Assembly: GCA_023404675.1 (NCBI GenBank)
Contig: JAEYAW010000034.1
Coordinates: 186,001 to 250,000 of the forward strand
Length of the DNA: 64,000 nucleotides
Origin: Pseudomonadota bacterium
Lineage (GTDB): Bacteria > Pseudomonadota > Alphaproteobacteria > Rhizobiales > Xanthobacteraceae
Direction of reading: 5' to 3'
The translations under genes and the position numbers were made by a program. The first letter of the stretch is position 1; each line of letters starts with the position of its first letter. Below, piece after piece: positions 36,549 through 45,403 of the stretch. Under the pieces are notes generated by a model, which saw nothing but the letters and a program-made list of their open reading frames with translations, searched no databases and was not told the DNA's origin.

Positions 36549-38084
36549 TCAGCTTTCGAGCAGATCGTTGACGCGGAGCAGGAACACCGCGTGATAGACG
36601 TCGTCGAGCGTCGCATAGAGCTTGTCGTCGACAACGCGGGGCGGATGGCCGGCCCGGCCGGAGAACGCCATCACCTTGTAGGAACAGGTCCGCAACGGGC
36701 CGACGCGCAGGATCGCGTACTTGTCCGGCAGCTCGGCGCGGCGGAAGTAGTTGAGCACGCGGTCCAGCGCATCGGAATGCTGGCCGAGCGGCTTGGCCTT
36801 GTGCTCGGCGATCAGCTCCGGCGTGATCAGCGTCTTGAGGTGATCGCGGATGCGCTTGTCGAACAGGCGATAATAGACCTGCTGCTTGTCGGCGATCTCG
36901 GTGGCTTCCTCGGGCATCACTTCACCCCCCTTCTCGGTCCGGACGGCGCGGCGCTCGCTCTTCTTGCGATTGCGGAAATTGCGGAACTGGGCCCGTGCGC
37001 CGACGAGACCGTTGTGAGCCGTGAGCGCGACGACGATCATCACGCCCGCGACCAGAATGATGCGCAGCGGGCCGAGCTCGATCAGCCCCTTGTCGATCAG
37101 GACCACGATGGCGGTGCCGACCACCGCGCCCTCCGACCGGCCGAGCCCGCCGATCACGATCATGGCGAACATCACCAGAAGCTGGTCGAGCGAGAACACG
37201 GTGAGCGAGATCGAGCGATAGAACATCGCGTAGAACGCGCCGATCGCACCCAGCGCGGCGGACGAGATGATGAACACCCACAGCCGGGCGCGGCGATAGT
37301 CGATGCCGACAGCTTCGGAAAACGCCTCGTCCTCGCGCGCCGACTGCAGCAGGATGCCGAGCCGCTCGCTGTTGATCAGCCGGAACACCAGAAGCGCGCA
37401 CAGCAACAGGATGAACGCGCCGAAGAAGCCGAGCAGCAATCCCGGCCGCTTCAGCAGCCAGTCCGGCGGTATGAACGAATCGACCTGATTGATGCTGCCG
37501 TTCAAGGGCGCCAGCGCCCTGATCTGCGACACGAACACGCGGCAGATTTCGGCGACGCCCAGCGTCAGCAGCGCGTAGTACAGGCCATCGAGTCGCGTTG
37601 AGGGCAGCGCGAGAAAGGCGCCGATCACGAGGCCGACCAGAGCACCGACCGGCATCAGCAGCGGCCACGGCACGCCGAGATAGACGTTGGCCGCCGCCGC
37701 CGCATAGCCGCACATGCCGACCACCGCCATCGTCGCCAGCGAGAAGATACCCGCGGTGCCGATGATGAGCGTCCAGATCACGTTGATCGCGGCATAGATG
37801 CAGAAGATCGCCACGATGTTGATCGCCTGATCCGACAGGAACGGCGTCACCACCAGCAGGCCGCCCAGCCCGATCGTCCACCACAGCGGACGCTTGTCGT
37901 CGAGGCGGCGCTCGCGTTGCAGGCTGCGCGGATTGTCGAGGCCACGCCACGCCAGCCAGTGCCGCCGCGTGAACGGCACGCGCCAGCGGTTCCACGCCGT
38001 GTTACCCTCGGGCTTCAGCGTCAGCTCGTGCGGACGGCGGCCGACCTTGTAATAGATGTGTTCGGACTTCTGTTCGGCGGCCAC
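36549..38084 (-). CDS. LivM-type ABC permease fused to a DMFase small-subunit-like domain
   Basis: This 511-residue protein is a fusion. Residues about 65-370 form a branched-chain amino acid-type permease (LivM) with GTAGIFSLATMAVVGMCGYA and VGTAIVVLIDKGLIEL. After a basic linker, residues 390-511 resemble the DMFase small subunit, including LDRVLNYFRR, KYAILRV, and DDVYHAVFLLRVND. The start is a GTG at 38084, 3 bases after the LivH stop, with GGGAG upstream. The large subunit follows directly. An internal ATG (residue 390) could also give a free small subunit. The fusion would place the hydrolase at the membrane importer. Confidence 0.85.
   Translation of the reverse strand: MAAEQKSEHIYYKVGRRPHELTLKPEGNTAWNRWRVPFTRRHWLAWRGLDNPRSLQRERRLDDKRPLWWTIGLGGLLVVTPFLSDQAINIVAIFCIYAAINVIWTLIIGTAGIFSLATMAVVGMCGYAAAAANVYLGVPWPLLMPVGALVGLVIGAFLALPSTRLDGLYYALLTLGVAEICRVFVSQIRALAPLNGSINQVDSFIPPDWLLKRPGLLLGFFGAFILLLCALLVFRLINSERLGILLQSAREDEAFSEAVGIDYRRARLWVFIISSAALGAIGAFYAMFYRSISLTVFSLDQLLVMFAMIVIGGLGRSEGAVVGTAIVVLIDKGLIELGPLRIILVAGVMIVVALTAHNGLVGARAQFRNFRNRKKSERRAVRTEKGGEVMPEEATEIADKQQVYYRLFDKRIRDHLKTLITPELIAEHKAKPLGQHSDALDRVLNYFRRAELPDKYAILRVGPLRTCSYKVMAFSGRAGHPPRVVDDKLYATLDDVYHAVFLLRVNDLLES
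36915..36932 (-). promoter_or_regulatory. Possible internal start for a free small subunit
   Basis: Inside the fusion gene, Met390 (ATG with its first base at 36917) is preceded on the minus strand by AAGGGGGGTGAAGTG (36918-36932), a purine-rich stretch resembling a ribosome-binding site. Translation from here would give a 122-residue protein close to the 132 residues I recall for known DMFase small subunits. Both fused and free forms are therefore possible. Confidence 0.45.
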
Positions 38085-38087
38085 AGG

Positions 38088-39014
38088 CTACTCCCGCGTT
38101 TCGTCGAGCAGGCCGCCAAGTCCGCGCGGGCGCGCGACGAGGACGGCGATGATGACTGCGAATTGAATGAACAGCACGTAGCGCTGCCCGAGGAACGGTA
38201 TGATGCCGGTGATCGCCTCGACAAAGCCGATCAGCACCGCGCCAGCCACGGCCCCCGGCACCGAGCCGAGACCGCCGAGCAGCGCGATGGTGAGGCCCTT
38301 GACCAGCGGGATCGCGCCCGCGGTCGGGCTGACGAACACGGTCTGCGACAGCAGCACTGCGGCGAGGCCCGCGAATGCGCCAGTCAGCATCATGATCGGC
38401 AGCGCGGTGCGCCGCGCGGAAATGCCGGAGAGCGCCGCGCCTTCCGAGTTCTGCATCACCGCGCGGATTTCGAGGCCCATGCGGCTGCGCCGCAGCCAGA
38501 GCAGCGTCAGCCCCAGCACCGCGACGGTCGTCAGGATGGTGACGATCTGATCGATCCGCAGTTGCAGACCGAAGACGTCCATCCGTCCGATGCCGAACAC
38601 TTTCGGTAGCGCCTTCTGCTGCGGCCCGAAGAACCACAGCAGCGCCTGCACGGTGGCGAGGTTGATCGCCATGGTGACGATCAGGCTGCGGACGGCGAAG
38701 TTCGGCTTGTCGTGGATCGGCAGGAACGCGACGATGTAGATCACGGTGCCGCACAGAATGCCGGCGACGATGCCGGTGAGGCCCAGCAGCACCGCCAGCG
38801 TCGGCGTCGCCCAGGCCGCTGATACGACCATGGCCTTCACCATCGGCGTGAGCCAGCCGGCGGCGACAAAGGCGGCATAACCCGATACGGCAAATGTCGC
38901 GCCGTGGGCCATGTTGACCATGCCGACGCTCGACCACAGCAGCGAAATGCCGATCGCCATCAGGCCATAGATCGCCGCGAGATAAAGCGCGTAAAGGACG
39001 AGCCCTGCATCCAT
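38088..39014 (-). CDS. LivH-type ABC transporter permease
   Basis: The 308-residue permease has about eight membrane helices and the LivH signature near the N terminus (LYLAAIYGLMAIGISLLWSSVG). The later segments VKGLTIALLGGLGSVPGAVAG and the TAGAIPL loop are family-typical. Its start overlaps the LivF stop by one base (ATGA), and its stop is 3 bases before the fused LivM. It forms the membrane channel with the fused permease. Confidence 0.9.
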   Translation of the reverse strand: MDAGLVLYALYLAAIYGLMAIGISLLWSSVGMVNMAHGATFAVSGYAAFVAAGWLTPMVKAMVVSAAWATPTLAVLLGLTGIVAGILCGTVIYIVAFLPIHDKPNFAVRSLIVTMAINLATVQALLWFFGPQQKALPKVFGIGRMDVFGLQLRIDQIVTILTTVAVLGLTLLWLRRSRMGLEIRAVMQNSEGAALSGISARRTALPIMMLTGAFAGLAAVLLSQTVFVSPTAGAIPLVKGLTIALLGGLGSVPGAVAGAVLIGFVEAITGIIPFLGQRYVLFIQFAVIIAVLVARPRGLGGLLDETRE

Positions 39015-39715
39015 CAGACGAGATCCACGTGGCCGACTTCGCCGCGCAGGCGGCCGGCATGCATGCCGATCATGCGATCGACCTTGCCCGAGAGGAGTTC
39101 GACGTTCTGTTCGGCGATCACCATCGCCCGGCCCTCCATCGAAATGCCGAGCAGGGCTTCCACCACGCGCTCGGAGATTTTCGGAGCAAGTCCGAGCGAT
39201 GGCTCGTCGATGAGATAGAGCGTGGCGTCGGCCATCAGCGCGCGGCCGACCGACACCATGCGCCGCTCGCCGCCGGAGAGCTTGCCGACCAGCGCGTTTT
39301 CCAGCGCGCGCAGTTGCGGAAAGATCTCGTAGACCTTCTCGCGGCGCGCCTCGCGGCCATTCCAGGCCTCTTTTGTATAGGCGCCGCAGTCGAGATGCTG
39401 ACGCACCGTGAGACCGGGGAAGATCGCGTCGCCCTGCGGCGTCATGGCGATGCCGAGCCGCACGATGCCGGGCGTGCGCCGCCCCTCGCCGAGCGAGCGC
39501 GTGCCGCCGATCTCGGCGCCGTTGAAACTCACCGAACCGCGCTGCCAGCCGACCAGATGCATGATGGCGCGGAATAGCGTGGTCTTGCCGTGACCGTTGA
39601 GGCCGACGATCGCCAATCGCTCGCCCTTTGCCACGGCAAAGTCGATCTCGTGCAGCACGCGCAGCGGCCCGTAGCCGGCCGACAGGCCTTCGATCTTCAG
39701 GAGCGGCGCGCTCAT
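39014..39715 (-). CDS. LivF-type ABC ATP-binding protein
   Basis: The 233-residue ATPase has Walker A GLNGHGKTTL, a complete ABC signature KLSGGERRMVS, Walker B LYLIDEPSLGLAP and the switch His replaced by Q-type AEQN. The LivF branch is recognised by the GLAP segment. It overlaps the LivG stop by 4 bases (ATGA) and LivH by one base, so the transporter genes are translationally coupled. Confidence 0.92.
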   Translation of the reverse strand: MSAPLLKIEGLSAGYGPLRVLHEIDFAVAKGERLAIVGLNGHGKTTLFRAIMHLVGWQRGSVSFNGAEIGGTRSLGEGRRTPGIVRLGIAMTPQGDAIFPGLTVRQHLDCGAYTKEAWNGREARREKVYEIFPQLRALENALVGKLSGGERRMVSVGRALMADATLYLIDEPSLGLAPKISERVVEALLGISMEGRAMVIAEQNVELLSGKVDRMIGMHAGRLRGEVGHVDLV

Positions 39716-40434
39716 GCATTTCCCTCGAAATAGGCGGCCCGCACCTTCGGATCGTTGAACACCGTTTCCGGGTCCCCTTCCGCGATCACCGCGCCGAGAT
39801 CGAGCACCGTGATACGATCCGCGATCGCGCCGAGCAGTTCGAGCCGATGCTCGATCAGGATGACCGCGATATGATATTCGTCCACCAGCTTGCGCAGCAG
39901 CAGATCGAGTTCGGCGATCTCGGTGTTGATGAGCCCCGAGGCCGGCTCGTCCATCAGCAGCACCTGCGGCCGGCGCATCATCAGGCAGGCGAGCAGCAGC
40001 TTGCGGCGGTCGAAGGTGTCGAGCGTTCCGGCGAGCCGCGACCACGACACCTCAAGACCGACGAGACGCGCGGCCCATTCCGCGTCATGCACGGACATAT
40101 ACGGCGCGTAGGCCTTGCGCGCCGCGCGAAACACCTCACCCACGGTGAGCGAGTTCGGCACCACGGGACTCTGGTAGGTCCGCGCCACGCCGCGCCGCGC
40201 GCGGTGGAAGATATCGAGCCGGCCAAGCGGTTCGCCGTTCAGGAACACCTTGCCCTGATGTGGAACGTAGCGCCCGGACAAAACCTCGAACAGCGAGGTC
40301 TTGCCCGCGCCGTTCGGTCCGATCAGACCGAGCATCTCGCCGCCGCGGACGCCAAGCGAGACGTTCTTGAGAATCTGCCGTCCGCCAAGCGACAGGCAAA
40401 CGTCCTCACAGCCGAAGCGCATGTCCCCGATCAT
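39712..40434 (-). CDS. LivG-type ABC ATP-binding protein with altered signature
   Basis: The 240-residue ATPase has Walker A GPNGAGKTSL, Q-loop ARTYQ, Walker B VLLMDEPASGL and H-loop IEHR. The ABC signature, normally LPYGQQR in LivG, reads LDTFDRRK, so the signature Ser/Gly residues are lost. The partner LivF signature is intact, so the transporter probably has one strong and one weak ATP site. It lies 21 bases after the substrate-binding protein. A second ATG at 40422 is a possible start. Confidence 0.88.
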   Translation of the reverse strand: MIGDMRFGCEDVCLSLGGRQILKNVSLGVRGGEMLGLIGPNGAGKTSLFEVLSGRYVPHQGKVFLNGEPLGRLDIFHRARRGVARTYQSPVVPNSLTVGEVFRAARKAYAPYMSVHDAEWAARLVGLEVSWSRLAGTLDTFDRRKLLLACLMMRRPQVLLMDEPASGLINTEIAELDLLLRKLVDEYHIAVILIEHRLELLGAIADRITVLDLGAVIAEGDPETVFNDPKVRAAYFEGNA

Positions 40435-40455
40435 GGCACGGATATCCCGATGCCA

Positions 40456-41718
40456 TCAGAACCAGGGCGCGGGCTTGAGCTTGGCTTCCGCCAGTTCGTC
40501 CGGCGCGATGATGGTGTGCTTGCCGTTCTGCACCTGCAGCAGCAGATGGCTGACGCCAGCGTTAACGTCCTCGACCTGCCAGGGATGGACGAGCGGACAC
40601 TGCTCCGGGCGGTCGAAGGTGTAGGTTCCGCACACGCCGACATACTTGGTCTTGCGGATCGCGGCGTTCACCGCGTCGAAGTTGGACGGATCGGTCTCCG
40701 CCCAGATGCCGGCCAGCATCTTCGTCATGTCGTAGCCGCTGCCGGTGTAGATGATCCCCATGTTCTCGCCGAACCGCTTCTTGTAAGCGGTGCGGAACGT
40801 GGCGGCGGGGCCGGTCGCGTGGGTGCCGATGACGGTCCCCCACACCATGCCCTCCGCCGTCGGACCTGCGAGATCGAGAAACTCCGGCTGGCTCGGACCG
40901 TATTGCAGATAGACCAGCGAGCCCTTGACCGGATCGCCGGCAAACTGCTGCGTGAAAGCGGCCAGCTCCGCCGAAACCCAGTGATCGATGAAGAGAACGC
41001 CGGCGTCGGTGTCGTGCAGCGCGCGCAGCACCGGTGCCCAGTCCTGCACTGGAAACTGAATGTCGGTGATCGCGCCAACGGCCCACTTGCCATTGGATTC
41101 GGCGATCGCCTTCTGCGTCGCCTTCGAGATCAGCTGCGTATAGGCGATCTGCTCCTGAACGATATGAATCTTGTTGTTCTTCGGCTTCCACGCGCCGGAG
41201 GCGACCAGCTTGTCGAGATAGCGGATGAAGCCATAGCCGTACCAGGTCTCGGCCCCGTCGATCTGGAAGACGTTCTTGTATTTCGCCGGGTTCGCCTTCA
41301 CCAGATCGATGGAAGGCGTCGATGTATTGCCGTGCACATAGGGCACGCCGGTCGCCGCCGCCGCGTCCATCGCAGGCTGCGGGATCAGCACGAAGGCGGA
41401 CGTGATCGCGTGAACCTTGCGGCCGTTCAGGGACTGGAATGCGCTGACCGTGCCTTCCGGCGACAGCACGTCGATATCGACCACTTCAAGCTTGATCTTG
41501 CGGCCCTTCACGCCGCCGGCGGCATTGATCTCGTCCACCGCGAGAACGGAGCCGTTAAGCCAGTCCTTGTGGTCGCCGACCGCAACCGCCGAAGACTGCG
41601 CCGTCGGGATGCCGATCAGAATATCGTCCGCCGCCGACGCGGGCCGAACGAAGGGGGCCGCCAGCGCCACGCTGGCCGTGCCGAGAAGCAGGTTACGACG
41701 TCCAATTCCCGAGGTCAT
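40456..41718 (-). CDS. ABC substrate-binding protein with Tat-like signal
   Basis: The 420-residue protein is a type I periplasmic binding protein of the amide/amino-acid (LivK/UrtA-like) family. A twin-arginine signal GRRNLLLGTASVALAAPF is followed by the mature start ADDILIGIP. Domain marks include AVDEINAAGGVKGRKIKLEV, and ATFRTAYKKRFGENMG. It probably delivers the amide substrate to the fused LivM/LivH importer. Export by Tat implies folding before secretion, perhaps with a bound ligand. Confidence 0.9.
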   Translation of the reverse strand: MTSGIGRRNLLLGTASVALAAPFVRPASAADDILIGIPTAQSSAVAVGDHKDWLNGSVLAVDEINAAGGVKGRKIKLEVVDIDVLSPEGTVSAFQSLNGRKVHAITSAFVLIPQPAMDAAAATGVPYVHGNTSTPSIDLVKANPAKYKNVFQIDGAETWYGYGFIRYLDKLVASGAWKPKNNKIHIVQEQIAYTQLISKATQKAIAESNGKWAVGAITDIQFPVQDWAPVLRALHDTDAGVLFIDHWVSAELAAFTQQFAGDPVKGSLVYLQYGPSQPEFLDLAGPTAEGMVWGTVIGTHATGPAATFRTAYKKRFGENMGIIYTGSGYDMTKMLAGIWAETDPSNFDAVNAAIRKTKYVGVCGTYTFDRPEQCPLVHPWQVEDVNAGVSHLLLQVQNGKHTIIAPDELAEAKLKPAPWF

Positions 41719-41762
41719 GGGCTAAGCCCTCCGTCTTGTTCGTGGACAGACTAGACATCACG

Positions 41763-41780
41763 TCATGGGAATGACCATGA
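41763..41780. promoter_or_regulatory. Inverted repeat upstream of the ABC/amidase unit
   Basis: TCATGG (41763-41768) and CCATGA (41775-41780) flank GAATGA, 45 bases upstream of the substrate-binding protein start. It is a candidate operator for the adjacent LuxR regulator or another factor. Confidence 0.35.
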
Positions 41781-41817
41781 TGCGAATGCATCCCCGCCGA
41801 TCGTCCCGCGAAGCCGG

Positions 41818-42789
41818 TCAGCCCGCATTCGCGCCGATCGACATGGCGGCCAGCATCGCCCGATTGCGCACGCCGAGCTTTCCGAGAATCGTCTGCGTAT
41901 GGTTGCGCACCGTGTTCGGCGACATCGACAGCAGGCGGGCGATCTCCTTGTGGGTGCGACCGCGCGCGATCTCGTCCGCCACCTGCCGCTCGCGCGGCGT
42001 CAACAGGTCGAACGGCGCGGCGGGACGCAGGGTGACGAGATAGAAGCGCTTGCTGAAAAATCCGCCGAGACGCTGGCTGCGAACCGCAACGCCCGCAGTA
42101 ACGCTGCGCGTGACATCGGTCACCGGCGGCACGAATTTGAATGGAAGATGAGTGCTGCGGCTTGCCGGCCAGCGTTCTCTGAGAAAACGGACAGAGGCGG
42201 GCGGCGCCATCAGGATGCGGCCCTCGTCATTGACCAGCAGGGCCGCGCCGTCCTCCGCGGTCTCGCAGTGACGCGCCGAGAGCCGCGCCACATGGCTGAT
42301 CGCGCAGCTCACAAAACGCATTTCGGCATCGTCGAGCGGACGCGCGGCCCGGTCGCCGCGATAGAAGGACATGAACAACGCCAGTTCGCCGCTGCTGCTG
42401 CGGGTCTCGCTGACCACGGTCATCTTGCGAATATTATAGCGGTCGGACAGCGCGATCATGCCATCGGTGTGGCGATGGCCCTGCCGGTCGTAGCAGGCCT
42501 GCGGATTGTCGGTGGCGATCACATCCCGCGCCAGAAGATCCTCATGGCGGATGCTGTCCCAGAACGTATGAAAATCGTCGGGAAGCCCGCAAGAGACCGA
42601 CCCGCAGACCTCGACGTCGTTGCCGTTCCAGAGATCGGACCAGCCAGCCCAGCTGCAATCCGCATGCAGGATGTCGGCCAGTTCGGCAATGCTCCAGTGA
42701 AGGAGAGCCGCGGGATCGCCGGACTGACTCTGCTCGTGCAACCTGAGCACGAAATCGCTGAATACACCTACGTCAGTGCCTGCACCCAT
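41818..42789 (-). CDS. LuxR family transcriptional regulator
   Basis: The 323-residue regulator has an N-terminal GAF/PAS-like sensory region (residues about 10-235) without an acyl-homoserine-lactone domain, and a C-terminal LuxR HTH (LTPRERQVADEIARGRTHKEI then ARLLSMSPNTVRNH). ATG at 42789 has GGAG just upstream; an upstream frame to 42897 is not supported. It lies 99 bases upstream of the substrate-binding protein gene on the same strand and is the probable regulator of the amide operon. Confidence 0.86.
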   Translation of the reverse strand: MGAGTDVGVFSDFVLRLHEQSQSGDPAALLHWSIAELADILHADCSWAGWSDLWNGNDVEVCGSVSCGLPDDFHTFWDSIRHEDLLARDVIATDNPQACYDRQGHRHTDGMIALSDRYNIRKMTVVSETRSSSGELALFMSFYRGDRAARPLDDAEMRFVSCAISHVARLSARHCETAEDGAALLVNDEGRILMAPPASVRFLRERWPASRSTHLPFKFVPPVTDVTRSVTAGVAVRSQRLGGFFSKRFYLVTLRPAAPFDLLTPRERQVADEIARGRTHKEIARLLSMSPNTVRNHTQTILGKLGVRNRAMLAAMSIGANAG

Positions 42790-42994
42790 CGCCACTCCCA
42801 ACGAAGATAGACGGACGACATCGACTGGCGCCGCCCGACAAGCAATCCATGCAAGGTTGGTGCCGGGCCCGATTGGCGACTTGACATTTTGCGCCACCGG
42901 CTGCGGCGCGGCAAGGTATCTTACTAAAGGGCCGGCCCGACGTCGGGCCGGGGCCGCCGTGATCCGCGAGCAATGCGGGATCTGTCCGAAAATT

Positions 42995-43009
42995 ATTTGA
43001 ATATCAAAT
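42995..43009. promoter_or_regulatory. Likely MarR operator, inverted repeat 1
   Basis: ATTTGA (42995-43000) and TCAAAT (43004-43009) are perfect arms with a 3-base spacer in an AT-rich promoter region 23 bases before the MarR start. Such short AT-rich palindromes are typical MarR sites. Confidence 0.55.
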
Positions 43010-43018
43010 CATTTTAAT

Positions 43019-43031
43019 CCATATTATATGG
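43019..43031. promoter_or_regulatory. Likely MarR operator, palindrome 2 abutting the start codon
   Basis: CCATAT and ATATGG flank a single T (43019-43031), ending one base before the MarR ATG at 43032. It occupies the position where a ribosome site would be expected; no Shine-Dalgarno sequence is visible. Binding here would block transcription or initiation, and the mRNA may be leaderless or nearly so. Confidence 0.55.
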
Positions 43032-43484
43032 ATGCCAAATCGTAATCCCCGCCAGCAATTCGGCTTCCGTCTCGTCACCCTCGCACGCGCCTGGCGGCGG
43101 GAGCTGGATCAACTGCTCGCCGGCATCGGCCTGACCGACGCCACTTGGACGCCGCTGATTCATCTGGAGGAATCCGGCGACGGCATCAGCCAGAAAGAAC
43201 TGGCCTGGCGCGTCGGCATCGACGGATCGAGCCTGGTTCGGCTGCTCGATATCCTCGCCGGGCGCGGCTTCGTCGAGCGCCGCCCGGATCCGGACGACCG
43301 GCGCGCCAACAGAATCCATCTCACGCCCGCAGGCCGGGCAGCGCTGAAGGACATCCGCCGCGTCCTCCATCGCGAGGAGGCGAAATTGCTGGCGGACATC
43401 TCCGACGGCGACCTGACCCATCTGCTCGATCTGTTCGACCGGGTCGAAGCGCGACTGCAGAACCAGCGCCGGCCTCCCCGATGA
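43032..43484 (+). CDS. MarR family transcriptional regulator
   Basis: The 150-residue regulator has the MarR winged HTH (GISQKELAWRVGIDGSSLVRLL) and wing (RRPDPDDRRANRIHLT). Its stop overlaps the FUSC efflux start (ATGA), so the two are co-transcribed, and it probably represses them in response to an aromatic or other toxic acid. The start has no ribosome site but is bordered by two palindromes. Confidence 0.9.
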   Translation: MPNRNPRQQFGFRLVTLARAWRRELDQLLAGIGLTDATWTPLIHLEESGDGISQKELAWRVGIDGSSLVRLLDILAGRGFVERRPDPDDRRANRIHLTPAGRAALKDIRRVLHREEAKLLADISDGDLTHLLDLFDRVEARLQNQRRPPR

Positions 43485-45403
43485 GCATCACCGAACGCCT
43501 GTCATCGATCGGATTCGATTCCGCCCGCCTGCGTTTCGGCACGCTCACGGCCATCGCCGCCTGTCTCGCGCTGGCGATCTCGTGGATGCTCGGGCTTCAG
43601 CATCCGCAGTGGTCCGCCATGGCGGTATGGGTTGCCTCGCAGCCGGTGCGTGGTGCGCTGCTGGAAAAAGGCTTCTTTCGCGTCGCGGGAACGATGATCG
43701 GATCGCTCGCCGGAATCGCGATCGTCAAGGCGACCGGCGGCGTTCCGCTCTGGCTGGTCCCGGCGCTGGCGCTCTGGGTCGGCCTGTGCGTGGGCACCGG
43801 CAACGTGCTGCGCGGCTTCGTCGGTTACGGAGCGCTGCTCGCCGGCTACTCGGCGTCGATGGTCGCCCTGCTGGACGCACCGCATCCGGACCATATCGTG
43901 CCGCTCGGCATCGACCGGATGCTCACGACGCTGGTTGGCGTGCTGGTCGCGCTCGCGATCGGACTCATCTTTGCGGAAAATCCCGCGGATGCGCTGGTCC
44001 GCCGCGCGCGTGCGCTCACCGTCCGCCTGCTGCGCGACATGGCAACGAGACTCGCCACCCCCGCCGACGACAGAGCCACGTTCGACGCCGAACACCGCGC
44101 AATCCTGTCCGAGATGGCGTTGATCGAGGAAGGGCTCGATCCCCATGGCGCGGGTTCGCGGCGCTCGCGCCGCTCGGCGAAAACCATGCGCGCCATTCTG
44201 GTGGCACAGGTCGGCGCGCTGCTCTGGCTCAGGCGGCACGACACGGCCGTGGTCGATCCTGCCTTACCCGCAACCCTCGGGCGGGCAGCGGACCTGCTGG
44301 AACAGGATGCGCCCGCCACCTCAATCCTCGAGGCGATGGAGCGCGCCACCACGCTCGCGCGCGGCCACGACGCCCTGCACCGGACAATCGGCGATCTTGC
44401 GACGGCGCTGCGCGAGCGCTTCGCGTTCCGGGAAGGGTCCGGAGCCCGCCCGGCCGATCCTGCACCGGTGATCCTGCATCGCGACTGGGTCAGCGCCCGG
44501 CATGCCGGACTCCGGGCGGCCGGCACCCTGCTTCTCGTCGGCGCGGTCTGGGTGGCGAGCGGCTGGAGCGCCGGACCCTACGTGATGCTGGGCACCGCCG
44601 TGATGATCTCGCTGTTCTCCACCTTCGACACGCCGGGATCGATCATGGTGCCCGTGCTGCTGGGTCAGGTAGCCGGAGCCGTGGCGGCGCTCGCGTGCGA
44701 ATGGCTGGTCTGGCCGGCGGCCACCGGCGCGGCGGGCCTGATCGTGATGATGATGCCGTTCATCCTGTTCGGAGCCGTCATCTTCGGCCACCGGCGCACC
44801 GCGATGGGCAGTCCCGACTACAATCTCGTGATGCTGTTGCTGCTGGAGCCGATCTTCCCGCTGACGGCGACGTTCGAGCAATCGCTGGGAAAAGCACTCG
44901 CCGTGGTCGCCGCGCCCGTCATCGCGTTGTGGTCGTTCCGCCTCGCCTTTCCCACCTCGCCGCGCCATCGGCTCGACCGGCTGATCGCGGCCATGATCCA
45001 CGAGTTGCAGGACATGGCCGACGATCCCGCCGCCATCGCGCGCGTCCGCGTCTGGCATGCCCGCCTTTATCACCGCGTCCTGATGCTGACCCGCTGGGCC
45101 GACAAGGCCGGCATCCGCGACGCACGGATCGCCGACGGCGCGATGACGGTTCTGCTGGTCGGAGAGACTGTTCTGCGCCTTCACGAACTGGAAGCAGCGC
45201 CCTCGTCCGCCTCGCTTCGGCGCGCCAGCCGGCTCGCGCGGGCGCGAATCCGCCGGCTCACGGCCGATCCCGGCCGCGCCCAGACAGCGCTGTCGAAACT
45301 CATTCCGGTCGTGGCGCGCCATCGGGGCGAGACCGGAGCGCTGGTGGCCGACACCGCCCGCGCGATGGCGGCGAACGCGGATTTCTTCCACCGCGCCGCG
45401 TGA
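43481..45403 (+). CDS. FUSC family efflux protein
   Basis: The 640-residue inner membrane protein has two blocks of membrane helices (residues about 20-165 and 335-480) separated and followed by soluble regions, the layout of FUSC/aromatic acid exporter (AaeB/YccS-like) proteins. Marks are QHPQWSAMAVWVASQPVRGALLEKG and the second-block LGTAVMISLFSTFDTPG. Exporters of this family remove fusaric or hydroxy-aromatic acids. Its ATG overlaps the MarR stop. No periplasmic adaptor gene is adjacent. Confidence 0.88.
   Translation: MSITERLSSIGFDSARLRFGTLTAIAACLALAISWMLGLQHPQWSAMAVWVASQPVRGALLEKGFFRVAGTMIGSLAGIAIVKATGGVPLWLVPALALWVGLCVGTGNVLRGFVGYGALLAGYSASMVALLDAPHPDHIVPLGIDRMLTTLVGVLVALAIGLIFAENPADALVRRARALTVRLLRDMATRLATPADDRATFDAEHRAILSEMALIEEGLDPHGAGSRRSRRSAKTMRAILVAQVGALLWLRRHDTAVVDPALPATLGRAADLLEQDAPATSILEAMERATTLARGHDALHRTIGDLATALRERFAFREGSGARPADPAPVILHRDWVSARHAGLRAAGTLLLVGAVWVASGWSAGPYVMLGTAVMISLFSTFDTPGSIMVPVLLGQVAGAVAALACEWLVWPAATGAAGLIVMMMPFILFGAVIFGHRRTAMGSPDYNLVMLLLLEPIFPLTATFEQSLGKALAVVAAPVIALWSFRLAFPTSPRHRLDRLIAAMIHELQDMADDPAAIARVRVWHARLYHRVLMLTRWADKAGIRDARIADGAMTVLLVGETVLRLHELEAAPSSASLRRASRLARARIRRLTADPGRAQTALSKLIPVVARHRGETGALVADTARAMAANADFFHRAA

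Noticed and set aside
39014..39719. Upstream extension of the LivH frame through the LivF gene
   Set aside because: The frame lacks stops because of GC content; LivH begins at the ATG overlapping the LivF stop, where the membrane protein sequence starts.
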